Of a stretch of DNA of 35,292 nucleotides, positions 16,883 through 25,089 are shown piece by piece. The notes beneath the pieces were generated by a model that had not been told where the DNA came from, made no database searches, and saw nothing but the letters and a program-made list of their open reading frames with translations. Positions within the stretch are counted from its first letter, which is position 1. Each line of letters starts with the position of its first letter. The translations under genes and the position numbers were made by a program. The stretch is from B1 sp964443415 (GTDB taxonomy: Bacteria > Bacteroidota > Bacteroidia > UKL13-3): positions 1 to 35,292 of the forward strand of contig CAYUDC010000017.1 of assembly GCA_964443415.1 (NCBI GenBank), written 5' to 3'.

Positions 16883-17574
16883 TACCCATTACTTAATGTC
16901 GACATGCCCCCATCTACTGCAATAATTTGGCCACTTACCCAGCTGCTCTCCAATAAGAATTTTACTGCTTTCACCATGTCTTGTGTGCTTCCAATTTTCT
17001 TTAATGGATGTCTATCTTCTGCAGCTTTTAATTTGGCTTCTGCATTTAAAAGTTTATCTGCCAATGGTGTTTGGGTGAGGGAAGGTGCAATAGCGTTTAC
17101 CCTAATTTTGGGAGCTAACTCCGCTGCCAAACTTCTGGTTAATCCTTCAACTGCGCCTTTTGCACCAGCAATACTTGCATGAAAAGGCATGCCTTTTTTT
17201 ACAGCTACCGTGCTAAACAAAACGATAGATGATCCCAATTCTTGTAATAGATTGGGCAAGTACTTTTGAATGCATTTAATGGCACCTAGGTAATTTACCT
17301 GTAAATCATGCATAAATTCAGCTTGTTTCATTGCCTTAAATGGACGAAGATTAATGGTACCTGGACAATAAACTAAACCACTGATGGGCTCATTAATGTC
17401 TGGCAAAACGGTGGCTTCGTCTGTAATATCTCCAATGGTATGCCAAGTTTGATTTTGGTTTAACCCGGCACTTTGCTGTCTGCTGATAATATGTACTGTA
17501 TGACCCAATGAAGAAAGCTCTTGGGCTACTGCACTGCCTATTCCTCCTGTTCCTATAACTATATATGTGCTCAT
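16882..17574 (-). CDS. short-chain dehydrogenase-like protein lacking the catalytic tyrosine
   Basis: The Rossmann fold is clear: IGTGGIGSAVA (7-17, counting from ATG 17572-17574), N94 in LQVNYLG, S121 in LFSTVA, and the C-terminal VSGQIIAVDGG. The usual YxxxK reads I135-A-G-A-K139, so the tyrosine is replaced by isoleucine (codon ATT). That suggests altered chemistry, a non-catalytic binding role, or an atypical SDR subfamily. Length is 230 residues. An upstream ATG at 17587-17589 would add MRLHY; the downstream one fits the fold better. It lies 30 bases after the FAD oxidoreductase gene (15 from the upstream ATG) and its stop overlaps the flavin reductase start. One palindrome copy encodes GLNQ. 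Confidence 0.82.
   Translation of the reverse strand: MSTYIVIGTGGIGSAVAQELSSLGHTVHIISRQQSAGLNQNQTWHTIGDITDEATVLPDINEPISGLVYCPGTINLRPFKAMKQAEFMHDLQVNYLGAIKCIQKYLPNLLQELGSSIVLFSTVAVKKGMPFHASIAGAKGAVEGLTRSLAAELAPKIRVNAIAPSLTQTPLADKLLNAEAKLKAAEDRHPLKKIGSTQDMVKAVKFLLESSWVSGQIIAVDGGMSTLSNG
17457..17466. repeat. dispersed palindrome copy 7, GGTTTAACCC (in SDR gene)
   Basis: Flanked TTTTGGTTTAACCCGG; this is the only copy with a TA centre. On the minus strand it encodes GLNQ in a variable loop. Confidence 0.6.
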
Positions 17575-17604
17575 GTAATGCAAACGCACTACTAAAAGAA
17601 TTGT

Positions 17605-18738
17605 TTAGAATTTTTTGCCATGTGTTAACCCAATCAACGGATCCATCAAAAATGGCATAGCCTTTAAAGTGGCAATAACGCTGTTGGTAAGCCTAGATTT
17701 TCCGAACATTGATTGAAAGGTTCTCCCTGCTTTTATTCTTAAGCCAAAGGTGTTTTGCCATTCTTTTTGATAGGTTTTTTCAAAAGCCGATCTTTCTAGC
17801 CCATAAACAGGAAGTAGCCTCGCCAAAATAGATGCGGCATGCATAGACATACTCATGCCATTACCGCTTAAAGGTGCTATTAATCCTGCTGCATCGCCCA
17901 GCAGTACAAAGTGATTTTCTATTTGTGTTTTTGGTTCAAACCGTACCTGAGAAATGGTTAAAGGCTGCTGATATACAAAAGTAGCCTCTCTCCATATTTG
18001 CTTTAAAAACGGGTTTTGATGTAATACCTTTTCTTCCATTTGAGCGATGGAATTTCCGTTTGATTTTAGGTTTGCAGCAATCGTTAAATAACAAAGGCAA
18101 TACTTGTTTTTGTCTATTTTAGAAATGCCACAATAGCCATCTTCAAAGTTGTGTAAGGCAATTAAATCTTCTTCTTGGTGATATTGTATGTGGTATTTTA
18201 CTCCAATATAATTTTTGCTTCCTTGCTTTATTTCTTTTGTAAAGCTGCGTTTAAACTTTACGTCTAAGTTGCTTTTTTTGCCATAAGCGCCAAAGGCATA
18301 GTCTGCAGTAAAGCTTCCCAATTGGGTTTGTAGGTAAAATTGATTGGCTTCAAAATTTACCTCATCCACCCGGCAGTTTGTGAGCAATTGTACCCCACAT
18401 TTTTGTGCTTCTATGGCCAATAAATGATCTAAGGTATGCCTAGAAATACCAAAGCCACCAGGGTTTAACGGGTGATATAGGTGTTTGCCATTTGGTGCGC
18501 TTAGCAACAACCTATTAATACGCGGTAAATTCATTTGTGAAAGCGGAATTCCGCAATCTTCCAAAAAATCATAGCTTTCCATGGCAATGTACTCGCCACA
18601 AACTTTGTGAAAGGGGTAGCTTTCTTTTTCTAACAACAACACCCTATATCCTTGTTTGGCTAGTTGTATAGATAGCGTTAATCCTCCTAAGCCACCGCCA
18701 ACAATAGCAACATCAAAGTGTGTCTGCAGATGTGTCAT
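17605..18738 (-). CDS. FAD-dependent oxidoreductase (geranylgeranyl reductase/monooxygenase type)
   Basis: An FAD-binding GxGxxG is at 14-19 (VGGGLGG), preceded by DVAI. HKVCGEY (44-50) is typical of geranylgeranyl-reductase-like and PKS-linked flavin oxidoreductases. The second FAD motif GDAAGLIAPLSGNGM lies near residue 280. Length is 377. Its start codon abuts the methyltransferase stop with no gap (translational coupling). Methyltransferase/oxidoreductase pairs of this kind sit beside type III polyketide synthases in many Bacteroidota, but no such synthase is in this window. The substrate is unknown. One palindrome copy encodes RFEPK just ahead of the second FAD motif. Confidence 0.88.
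   Translation of the reverse strand: MTHLQTHFDVAIVGGGLGGLTLSIQLAKQGYRVLLLEKESYPFHKVCGEYIAMESYDFLEDCGIPLSQMNLPRINRLLLSAPNGKHLYHPLNPGGFGISRHTLDHLLAIEAQKCGVQLLTNCRVDEVNFEANQFYLQTQLGSFTADYAFGAYGKKSNLDVKFKRSFTKEIKQGSKNYIGVKYHIQYHQEEDLIALHNFEDGYCGISKIDKNKYCLCYLTIAANLKSNGNSIAQMEEKVLHQNPFLKQIWREATFVYQQPLTISQVRFEPKTQIENHFVLLGDAAGLIAPLSGNGMSMSMHAASILARLLPVYGLERSAFEKTYQKEWQNTFGLRIKAGRTFQSMFGKSRLTNSVIATLKAMPFLMDPLIGLTHGKKF
17933..17942. repeat. dispersed palindrome copy 8, GGTTCAAACC (in FAD oxidoreductase)
   Basis: The flanked form is TTTTTGGTTCAAACCGTACC. On the minus strand it encodes RFEPK, the same frame as copies 4 and 5. Confidence 0.75.
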
Positions 18739-19431
18739 TTATTTTTGTACCATTACAAGCCATCTAAAAGCCCATTCCCATTTAACTTTTTTCTGTTCAA
18801 ATGGTTTTAGTAATTGTTCCCAATCCTGCATTTTAAAACTTCTTTTTACAGATAGGGCTGCATCATTTTTCACCAAATAACTATTAGAGAAAATAGCAGT
18901 TAACCACTTGATACTATAATAGGCCAAAGGATGTCTATGCAAATCATTGATAAAAAAGCCAAGCTTAGCATGGGTGAATTTAAATTGAAGCAATGCTTTT
19001 AAGGCATCGTCATTAAAATGATGACAGCATAGGGCTGAAAAAATAATGTCGAAGTTTAATTGAGCAGGGGAGAGCTTTCTATAATCACTTTCAATAAAGC
19101 TAATTTCAGGAAAATCTTTGCATTGTTCTCTTGCATAATCTACGCAATCTTTCTTAATGTCTACTCCTACCAATTGTAAGCTTAGGCCTTTTTTTCTTCC
19201 CCAAATGGCAAGGGTTCTAAGATTATCGCCACCACCGCTGCCAATATCCAATATACGATAGGTGATGCCCTTTTTTAGTTTAAAAGATTGTAGTCCTAAT
19301 TGGGTAATGCGATGACCGCCCAAAAGGGTATTGATGGTATTTAGTTCCTTTAGATTTCTGTAAAGATCTTTAGTAGGGATAGCATCAGCATCTAAAAGTT
19401 CTGCCTCGTAAGACCTTATTTGCATCATCAT
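18739..19431 (-). CDS. class I SAM-dependent methyltransferase
   Basis: Motif I is LDIGSGGGDN (61-70), the acidic end of the second strand is D91 (VGVDIKK), and SALCCHHF (132-139) follows motif II. The C-terminal HRHPLAYYSIKWL and DAALSVKRSF segments resemble methyltransferases found beside type III PKS genes in Bacteroidota. Length is 230. The MMM start cluster leaves the exact start open within 3 codons. It is coupled to the FAD oxidoreductase (no gap). The 33-base gap upstream, after the FAH gene, carries a perfect 16-bp palindrome. The methyl acceptor is unknown; a small aromatic or quinone-type product is a guess. Confidence 0.85.
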   Translation of the reverse strand: MMMQIRSYEAELLDADAIPTKDLYRNLKELNTINTLLGGHRITQLGLQSFKLKKGITYRILDIGSGGGDNLRTLAIWGRKKGLSLQLVGVDIKKDCVDYAREQCKDFPEISFIESDYRKLSPAQLNFDIIFSALCCHHFNDDALKALLQFKFTHAKLGFFINDLHRHPLAYYSIKWLTAIFSNSYLVKNDAALSVKRSFKMQDWEQLLKPFEQKKVKWEWAFRWLVMVQK

Positions 19432-19447
19432 TCCCTTTTATCTTTAG

Positions 19448-19463
19448 TTTGGGTCGACCCAAA
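19448..19463. repeat. dispersed palindrome copy 9, perfect 16-bp TTTGGGTCGACCCAAA (intergenic)
   Basis: The core GGGTCGACCC is at 19451-19460. This is the fullest match to the repeat and is perfectly self-complementary over 16 bases. It fills the middle of the 33-base gap between the FAH and methyltransferase genes, directly upstream of the latter. It could be an operator, a weak hairpin without a clear U-tract, or just a copy of the repeat. See the finding. Confidence 0.8.
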
Positions 19464-19464
19464 A

Positions 19465-20469
19465 CTACATCTTCTTTAGTTTTAAAATGCTAAAGTCGGT
19501 TTGTTCTGCCTTAATGGTATTGCTTAGTCTTCCAAGTCCAGTAATTTCCATGTCTACCACATCTCCATCTTGTAGCCATTGTGGTTTAAAATTAGGGTCG
19601 TTTAACAAGCCTGTGCCGTTGAGTTCTAAGAAACATCCTGTTCCAACCGTGCCCGATCCAATGACGTCACCAGGCAAAATATCTACGCCATAGGCGCATC
19701 TTTCTACTATTTCTGCAAAGGTCCAATCCATATCGCCTACACTTCCTTGGCTTACCAACACGCCATTTACCCAACATTTCATCGATAAATCATAGCTGTT
19801 TCCTACATGTCCGGGTTTAGCCGGAATTTTATAAGGTTCAAGCTCATCTGGCGTAACAAAATAAGGGCCTATAACGGTAGAAAAATCCTTGCCTTTGGCT
19901 GGTCCAAGGTTTAATAACATTTCCTCCATTTGAAGGGTGCGAGCGCTCATGTCGTTCATAATCATGTAACCAGCAATGTATTCATCTGCTTCTGCAGCGG
20001 TAATGTTTCTTCCTTTTTTACCAATCACAATAGCGGCCTCTAGTTCAAAGTCTAACTTATTAAAATGATCAGGCATACACCAAATTTCACCGGGTCCTTG
20101 AATGGCATTATGGTTGGTAAAATAAAAGATGGGATATTGGTCGAATTCTGGAATCATAGGCACCCCTCTGTTTCTTCTGGCAGCGGCTACGTGTTGCCTA
20201 AAGGCATAGCCATCTCTGCAAGAAGTTGGGTTGGGAACAGGTGCTTCAAGCTTCACATCTGCCTCTGCAATAGCAGGAGCATTTGTTTCTCCGGCAACAA
20301 TTCTTTCATTTATCTTCATGGCAGTTTGCATAAAACCTTCACCACCATTTAAAAAATCACGCATGTTGTTTGGCAAACTCGCGTCTAAACCTTGTAATGA
20401 CCAAATATTACCTTGATGATAAATGCCTAAATCTGTTTTATGCTGAAAGCTATAAGTAACTAATTTCAT
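19465..20469 (-). CDS. fumarylacetoacetate hydrolase family protein
   Basis: This 334-residue enzyme of the FAH superfamily cleaves C-C bonds in 2,4-dioxo acid-type substrates using a divalent metal. The metal site includes DFELE (140-144) and NDMSAR (172-177). The glycine-rich GDVIGSGTVGTGCFLELNG block is the typical C-terminal FAH motif. Substrate assignment (fumarylacetoacetate or another dioxo acid) is not possible without neighbours; hppD, hmgA and maiA are not in this window. It is 9 bases after the SPOR gene and 33 bases before the methyltransferase. Complete. Confidence 0.88.
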   Translation of the reverse strand: MKLVTYSFQHKTDLGIYHQGNIWSLQGLDASLPNNMRDFLNGGEGFMQTAMKINERIVAGETNAPAIAEADVKLEAPVPNPTSCRDGYAFRQHVAAARRNRGVPMIPEFDQYPIFYFTNHNAIQGPGEIWCMPDHFNKLDFELEAAIVIGKKGRNITAAEADEYIAGYMIMNDMSARTLQMEEMLLNLGPAKGKDFSTVIGPYFVTPDELEPYKIPAKPGHVGNSYDLSMKCWVNGVLVSQGSVGDMDWTFAEIVERCAYGVDILPGDVIGSGTVGTGCFLELNGTGLLNDPNFKPQWLQDGDVVDMEITGLGRLSNTIKAEQTDFSILKLKKM

Positions 20470-20478
20470 AATCCTTTT

Positions 20479-20877
20479 TTATAATGGTGGTAAATTTACT
20501 TTGTCTGGAACAATCAACAATTGTTCGTATTCTTTTTCTATTTTTAAGTAAAACTGCTGTGCTTCTATTCGGTTTCTAAAGTCGCCAACTCGCAATTTAT
20601 AATAGGGTTGTTGATAGATTAAATAGATGGGAACCTCTGGGTATTCTGTTTTAAACTTCGACCTCAAAGCATTGGCATTATTTCTTTCGTTACCAGAAAA
20701 TAGCTGCACGCGGTAGCCATCTCTAGTTTGTTCTGCCTTGTGTTTTTCAATGTTTTTTTGAACCAAGGAGTCTAAGTAGGGGGGTGTTTCAATTTTTGGT
20801 TTGGTTTGACCCAAAGCTAGCATAGAAAATAGGCTCAAACCAAAAGCAAACAATAATTTATTCAAGTAGTGCTTCAT
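20479..20877 (-). CDS. exported SPOR-domain protein
   Basis: A short exported protein of 132 residues. The signal peptide ends about residue 23 (MLALGQ). The SPOR domain occupies about 53-124, with GYRVQLFSGNE, YPEVPIYLIY and YYKLRVGDFR as the strand/helix pattern. SPOR domains bind denuded peptidoglycan strands, so a cell-wall or division-site role is likely. Its start overlaps the deoC stop by 4 bases (ATGA), which couples translation. Copy 10 of the palindrome encodes LGQT at the cleavage region, and a one-mismatch copy is at 20832-20841 in the signal peptide. Confidence 0.88.
   Translation of the reverse strand: MKHYLNKLLFAFGLSLFSMLALGQTKPKIETPPYLDSLVQKNIEKHKAEQTRDGYRVQLFSGNERNNANALRSKFKTEYPEVPIYLIYQQPYYKLRVGDFRNRIEAQQFYLKIEKEYEQLLIVPDKVNLPPL
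20803..20812. repeat. dispersed palindrome copy 10, GGTTTGACCC (in SPOR gene)
   Basis: The flanked form is TTTGGTTTGACCCAAAG. On the minus strand it encodes LGQTK, at the end of the signal peptide. Confidence 0.75.
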
Positions 20878-21530
20878 GCGTTTTGTTCCTCCATCATCTT
20901 TATGCCAGAGGAGGTTCCAATTCTGTTGGCACCAGCCTCTACCAGCTCTTTTGCAAACGCAGCAGATTTAATTCCACCAGATGCTTTAATTTGAATTTTC
21001 TGAGGGAGGTATTTTCTCATTAACTTCACCTTTTCTACCGTGGCGCCTTCTGGCGCAAAACCTGTGCTGGTTTTAACAAAATCAACCCCACAATCTGCAC
21101 AAATCTTGCAAAGCACCTTTATATCCTCTGCCTGAAGATAGGCGGTTTCTATGATTACCTTCACTTTTCTATTTTGCAAATGGCAAGCAGTAACCACCGA
21201 TTGAACATCATTTTGAACAGTACTTAAATCTCCACTTTTATAGGCAGCAATGTTAAGTACCATATCTACTTCGTGAGCACCAGAGTTAATAGCTTTTTTT
21301 GTTTCTTCTACTTTACTGCTTACTGCTCCATATCCAAATGGAAAGCCTATTACCGTTATAATTTTTATATTCGGGTTTTTAATGGTTTTCTTGGCAAGTT
21401 GCACAAAATACGGTGGCACACATATTCCAACAAATTCATGCAAATCGGCCTCTTCACATAACTTAATAATTTCTTGAGCAGTGCAATCCGCCCTCAGCAA
21501 GGTATGTTCGATATAAGGTGCCAGGTTCAT
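20874..21530 (-). CDS. deoC: deoxyribose-phosphate aldolase
   Basis: DeoC splits 2-deoxyribose 5-phosphate into glyceraldehyde 3-phosphate and acetaldehyde in deoxynucleoside breakdown. Key residues are K153 (FVKTSTGF, Schiff base), D89 (EVDMVLN) and K182 (IKASGGI). Length 218 matches the family. It is 10 bases after secA and overlaps the SPOR gene by 4 bases. Acetaldehyde made here could in principle feed an aldehyde dehydrogenase, but the ALDH here is much further along the run, so this is only a speculation. Complete. Confidence 0.96.
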   Translation of the reverse strand: MNLAPYIEHTLLRADCTAQEIIKLCEEADLHEFVGICVPPYFVQLAKKTIKNPNIKIITVIGFPFGYGAVSSKVEETKKAINSGAHEVDMVLNIAAYKSGDLSTVQNDVQSVVTACHLQNRKVKVIIETAYLQAEDIKVLCKICADCGVDFVKTSTGFAPEGATVEKVKLMRKYLPQKIQIKASGGIKSAAFAKELVEAGANRIGTSSGIKMMEEQNA

Positions 21531-21540
21531 GTGAAAAGCA

Positions 21541-24500
21541 TTAGTTTAATTCATCTTTGCCATGGCAAGATTTGTATTTCTTACCACTTCCGCAAGGACA
21601 TGGGTCATTTCTTCCAATCTTAACTACCCCTTTAACTTGGGCAGGCTTTTGAACTTCTTGGGTTTGTTGCATTGCCTCACGATTTTGCTGTTGGGCCTGC
21701 GCTAAATCATCTGTTCTAGATGTTTTAAGTTTAGAAGTATCTTGGCGTTTTGGTTGCTCGGCAGCTTTTACAGTGGCTCCGCTTTCCTGCGGAATATGGG
21801 CTTTAAACAACATTCCCAACACTTGCTTATTGATGCGAGATACCATCGACTTAAACAAGTTAAACGACTCTAACTTGTAAATCAACAAAGGATCTTTTTG
21901 TTCGAATACTGCATTTTGCGAAGATTGTTTTAATTCATCCATTTCACGCAAATGCTCTTTCCAATCATTGTCAATTACATAAAGAGAAGCAAACTTCTCG
22001 TAGGTTTTAGTAATTTCTTTGGCCTCGGTTTCATAAGCCTTTTGAAGGTTCACCGGAATTTGCATGTGGTGGATACCATCGGTAATTGGCACTCCAATCA
22101 TTTCAAATTGTCCACCACGATTGGTATATACATCTTCAATTACTGGCCATGCAATTTGGGCCAATTCTTTACTTCTTTGTTGGTAATGTTGATAGAGGTC
22201 TTCGAACAATTTATCCGAAACGGCTTCTACCTTATTAGCCATAAAGTAATCGTCATCCATTTTTGGTTCAAACGCAAAAATGCGCATCACCTCAAATTTA
22301 AATTCGTTGAAGTTCTTTTGCTCTTTGTATGTTTCTACCAACTCGTAGCAAGTATCTGCTAGCATGTTGTTGAGGTCTAAAGAGAGTTTATCTCCATAAA
22401 GGGCATTACGTCTTTTGGCATATACCACCTCACGCTGCGAGTTCATAACATCGTCGTATTCTAACAAACGCTTACGGATGCCAAAGTTGTTTTGTTCAAC
22501 ACGTTTTTGGGCACGTTCAATATTTTTGGTAATCATAGAGTGCTCTATGTTTTCGCCCTCTTTCATACCAAGCCTATCCATGATGCCGGCTATTCTTTCC
22601 GAACCAAACAAACGCATCAAATCGTCTTCTAATGATACATAAAACTTAGAAGAACCTGGGTCGCCCTGACGTCCAGCTCTACCACGCAACTGCCTGTCTA
22701 CACGCCTGCTTTCATGACGTTCGGTGCCTATGATGGCCAAACCGCCCACTTCTTTTACCCCTTCGGCAAGCTTAATGTCAGTTCCCCTACCCGCCATGTT
22801 GGTAGCAATGGTCACAGCACTTTTCTGACCTGCTTCGGCCACAATATCTGCTTCTCTTTGATGTTGCTTAGCATTTAATACATTGTGCCTAATCTTACGC
22901 ATGGTAAGCATTCTGCTCAGCAATTCACTTATTTCAACCGAAGTAGTACCTACTAACACAGGTCTTCCGGCATCGGTTAACTTTACTACTTCATCAATTA
23001 CTGCATTATACTTCTCACGCTTTGTTTTATAAATAACGTCTTCTTCGTCTTTTCTAGAGATAGGTCTGTTGGTTGGAATTTCTACCACGTCTAACTTATA
23101 GATTTCCCAGAACTCCCCAGCCTCTGTAACCGCGGTACCAGTCATACCACAAAGCTTATGGTACATTCTAAAAAAGTTTTGTAGAGTTACAGTAGCATAG
23201 GTTTGTGTGGCAGCCTCTACCTTCACATTTTCTTTTGCTTCAATGGCTTGATGCAAGCCATCACTATACCTTCTGCCATCTAATACACGACCTGTTTGCT
23301 CATCTACAATTTTAACCTTGCCATCCTGAATGATGTATTCCACATCTTTTTCAAACATGCAATAAGCCTTTAGCAACTGATTGATGGTATGGATACGTTC
23401 TGTTTTGATGGTAAAATCCAACATCAACTGTTCTTTTTTCTTTAAGGCTTCCTCTTCACTTAATCCTTGTTTTTCTATTTCAGCAATGGCCGACCCAACA
23501 TCAGGAATTATAAAGAAGTTAGGGTCTTCACCCGAGGCGGTAATTAGTTCAATACCTTTCTCGGTTAAATCAACCGAGTTTAGTTTCTCATCAATAACAA
23601 AGTATAAATCAGCATCAATTTTATGCATTTCTTTTTGCTGATCTTGCATGTAGTAATTTTCTGTTTTGGTTAGAATTTGTCTAACACCTTGTTCGCCTAA
23701 GAATTTGATTAAGGCATTGTTTTTAGGTAAACCTCTTTGAGATTGTAAGAGTTTAAATCCACCTTCTTTTTCATTGCCTGCACTTATCAGTTTCTTGGCA
23801 TCAGTTAAGGCGGTATTGATATAGGCTTTTTGAGTATTAACCAATTTTTCAATCCTAGGCTTTAACGCATAAAACTGCTGATCATCTCCTTTTGGTACAG
23901 GTCCCGAGATAATCAATGGTGTTCTTGCATCATCAATTAAAACCGAGTCAACCTCATCCACCATAGCAAAATGGTGTTTTCTTTGTACCAACTCTTCTAG
24001 GCTATTGGCCATATTATCTCTTAGATAATCAAAGCCAAACTCGTTATTGGTTCCGTAAGTAATATCTGCTAAATAGGCTTTTCTTCTTTCCTGAGAATTT
24101 GGTTGATGGTAATCAATACAGTCTACACTTAAACCATGAAACTCGAATAATGGAGCATTCCACTCACAGTCCCTTCTTGCCAAATAGTCATTCACGGTTA
24201 CAATGTGAACTCCTTGTCCTGCAAGTGCATTTAGATAAGCTGGTAGGGTAGATACCAATGTTTTTCCTTCTCCAGTAGCCATCTCAGAGATTTTTCCTTT
24301 ATGAAGCACAATACCACCAATTAACTGAACATCATAATGCACCATGTTCCAGGTAATATTATTTCCAGCTGCTTCCCAAACATTGCCCCAAACAGCCTTG
24401 TCTCCGTCGATACTCACCGGCTTTTTTGGCTTTGTTTTAACACTCATGGCTTTGTCCCAATCGGTAGCTGTAACTACCAATTGTTTATTTACACTCAGTC

Positions 24501-24870
24501 TTCTGGCAGTTTCTTTAACTACCGCAAAGGCATCAGGTAATATTTCAAGCAATACTACTTCTAATTCTTCGTCGCGCTTTTTCTTAAGCTTTTCTATTTC
24601 CTTAAAAATATCATCTTGGTCTTGTAAATCCAAGCCTTCTGCTGCTGCATTGGCTTTTAAGGTTTCAATTTCGGCATCTATGCTGCTAAGCGCACTAGCA
24701 ATAATTTCTTTTAGGCGCTTAGTTTCATTTCTTAATTCGTCGTCCGAAATGTTGGCAATTTTTGCAAATTGCTCGTTAATCTTACTAACCAAAGGATAAA
24801 TCTCCTTTAAATCACGGTCTGATTTACTTCCAAAAATTTTGGTTAGGCTTTTAAAAATACTTCCAATCAT
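21541..24870 (-). CDS. secA: preprotein translocase ATPase SecA
   Basis: SecA drives protein export through SecYEG. The Walker A is MATGEGKT (197-204) and the DEVD box is at 305-308 (VDEVDSVLIDD). YSDGLHQAIEAKE and the NMAGRGTDIKL block follow. The C-terminal zinc motif has C1091, C1093, C1102 and H1103 (CPCGSGKKYKSCHG), which contacts SecB or membranes. At 1109 residues it is longer than E. coli SecA (901). Part of the extra length is an early helical, charged segment (about 60-105); such inserts are usual in Bacteroidota. It heads the long minus-strand run to 12653. A weak promoter with a palindromic spacer lies at 24945-24976. Start ATG 24868-24870. Confidence 0.98.
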   Translation of the reverse strand: MIGSIFKSLTKIFGSKSDRDLKEIYPLVSKINEQFAKIANISDDELRNETKRLKEIIASALSSIDAEIETLKANAAAEGLDLQDQDDIFKEIEKLKKKRDEELEVVLLEILPDAFAVVKETARRLSVNKQLVVTATDWDKAMSVKTKPKKPVSIDGDKAVWGNVWEAAGNNITWNMVHYDVQLIGGIVLHKGKISEMATGEGKTLVSTLPAYLNALAGQGVHIVTVNDYLARRDCEWNAPLFEFHGLSVDCIDYHQPNSQERRKAYLADITYGTNNEFGFDYLRDNMANSLEELVQRKHHFAMVDEVDSVLIDDARTPLIISGPVPKGDDQQFYALKPRIEKLVNTQKAYINTALTDAKKLISAGNEKEGGFKLLQSQRGLPKNNALIKFLGEQGVRQILTKTENYYMQDQQKEMHKIDADLYFVIDEKLNSVDLTEKGIELITASGEDPNFFIIPDVGSAIAEIEKQGLSEEEALKKKEQLMLDFTIKTERIHTINQLLKAYCMFEKDVEYIIQDGKVKIVDEQTGRVLDGRRYSDGLHQAIEAKENVKVEAATQTYATVTLQNFFRMYHKLCGMTGTAVTEAGEFWEIYKLDVVEIPTNRPISRKDEEDVIYKTKREKYNAVIDEVVKLTDAGRPVLVGTTSVEISELLSRMLTMRKIRHNVLNAKQHQREADIVAEAGQKSAVTIATNMAGRGTDIKLAEGVKEVGGLAIIGTERHESRRVDRQLRGRAGRQGDPGSSKFYVSLEDDLMRLFGSERIAGIMDRLGMKEGENIEHSMITKNIERAQKRVEQNNFGIRKRLLEYDDVMNSQREVVYAKRRNALYGDKLSLDLNNMLADTCYELVETYKEQKNFNEFKFEVMRIFAFEPKMDDDYFMANKVEAVSDKLFEDLYQHYQQRSKELAQIAWPVIEDVYTNRGGQFEMIGVPITDGIHHMQIPVNLQKAYETEAKEITKTYEKFASLYVIDNDWKEHLREMDELKQSSQNAVFEQKDPLLIYKLESFNLFKSMVSRINKQVLGMLFKAHIPQESGATVKAAEQPKRQDTSKLKTSRTDDLAQAQQQNREAMQQTQEVQKPAQVKGVVKIGRNDPCPCGSGKKYKSCHGKDELN

Positions 24871-25089
24871 AATGTGTTGTCTCGTCCGGCGCTGCCTCTT
24901 TATGAAGCAACCGGCCGTAAAAATAAGTTAATTTTTTACAACAGCATAAATTAATCCAAGGCAAATATTTGCCAAATTGACAGCCATATTTTAAAGCCAA
25001 AGAAAGATTAGGCCAATAAAACCTCTGATTTCTTTTATTAGTGGCGATTTTGGCAGTTTGAGCGAGCAAATTTTGGATAGAAGAAGAGT
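24871..25089. other. 219-bp noncoding region between secA and the unknown gene
   Basis: This is the longest gene-free stretch. It holds a candidate secA promoter and a 14-bp palindrome. A 72-codon frame on the minus strand (24851-25069) overlaps the secA start and has no recognisable features, so I do not call it. The end of the unknown gene lies at 25090. Confidence 0.7.
24945..24976 (-). promoter_or_regulatory. candidate secA promoter with palindromic spacer
   Basis: On the minus strand there is TTTG (24973-24976), a 19-base spacer, then TAATTTAT (24946-24953). The -7 match is partial. The spacer contains the perfect 14-bp palindrome GGCAAATATTTGCC (24960-24973), which could be a regulator site. 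The leader to ATG would be about 70 bases. Confidence 0.3.

Noticed and set aside
24344..24799. 151-codon plus-strand frame inside secA
   Set aside because: It is antisense to the conserved secA N-terminus, with a Ser/Leu-rich composition typical of a shadow frame.
24851..25069. Possible 72-codon gene upstream of secA
   Set aside because: It overlaps the secA start on the same strand, its composition looks random, and it has no recognisable motif.
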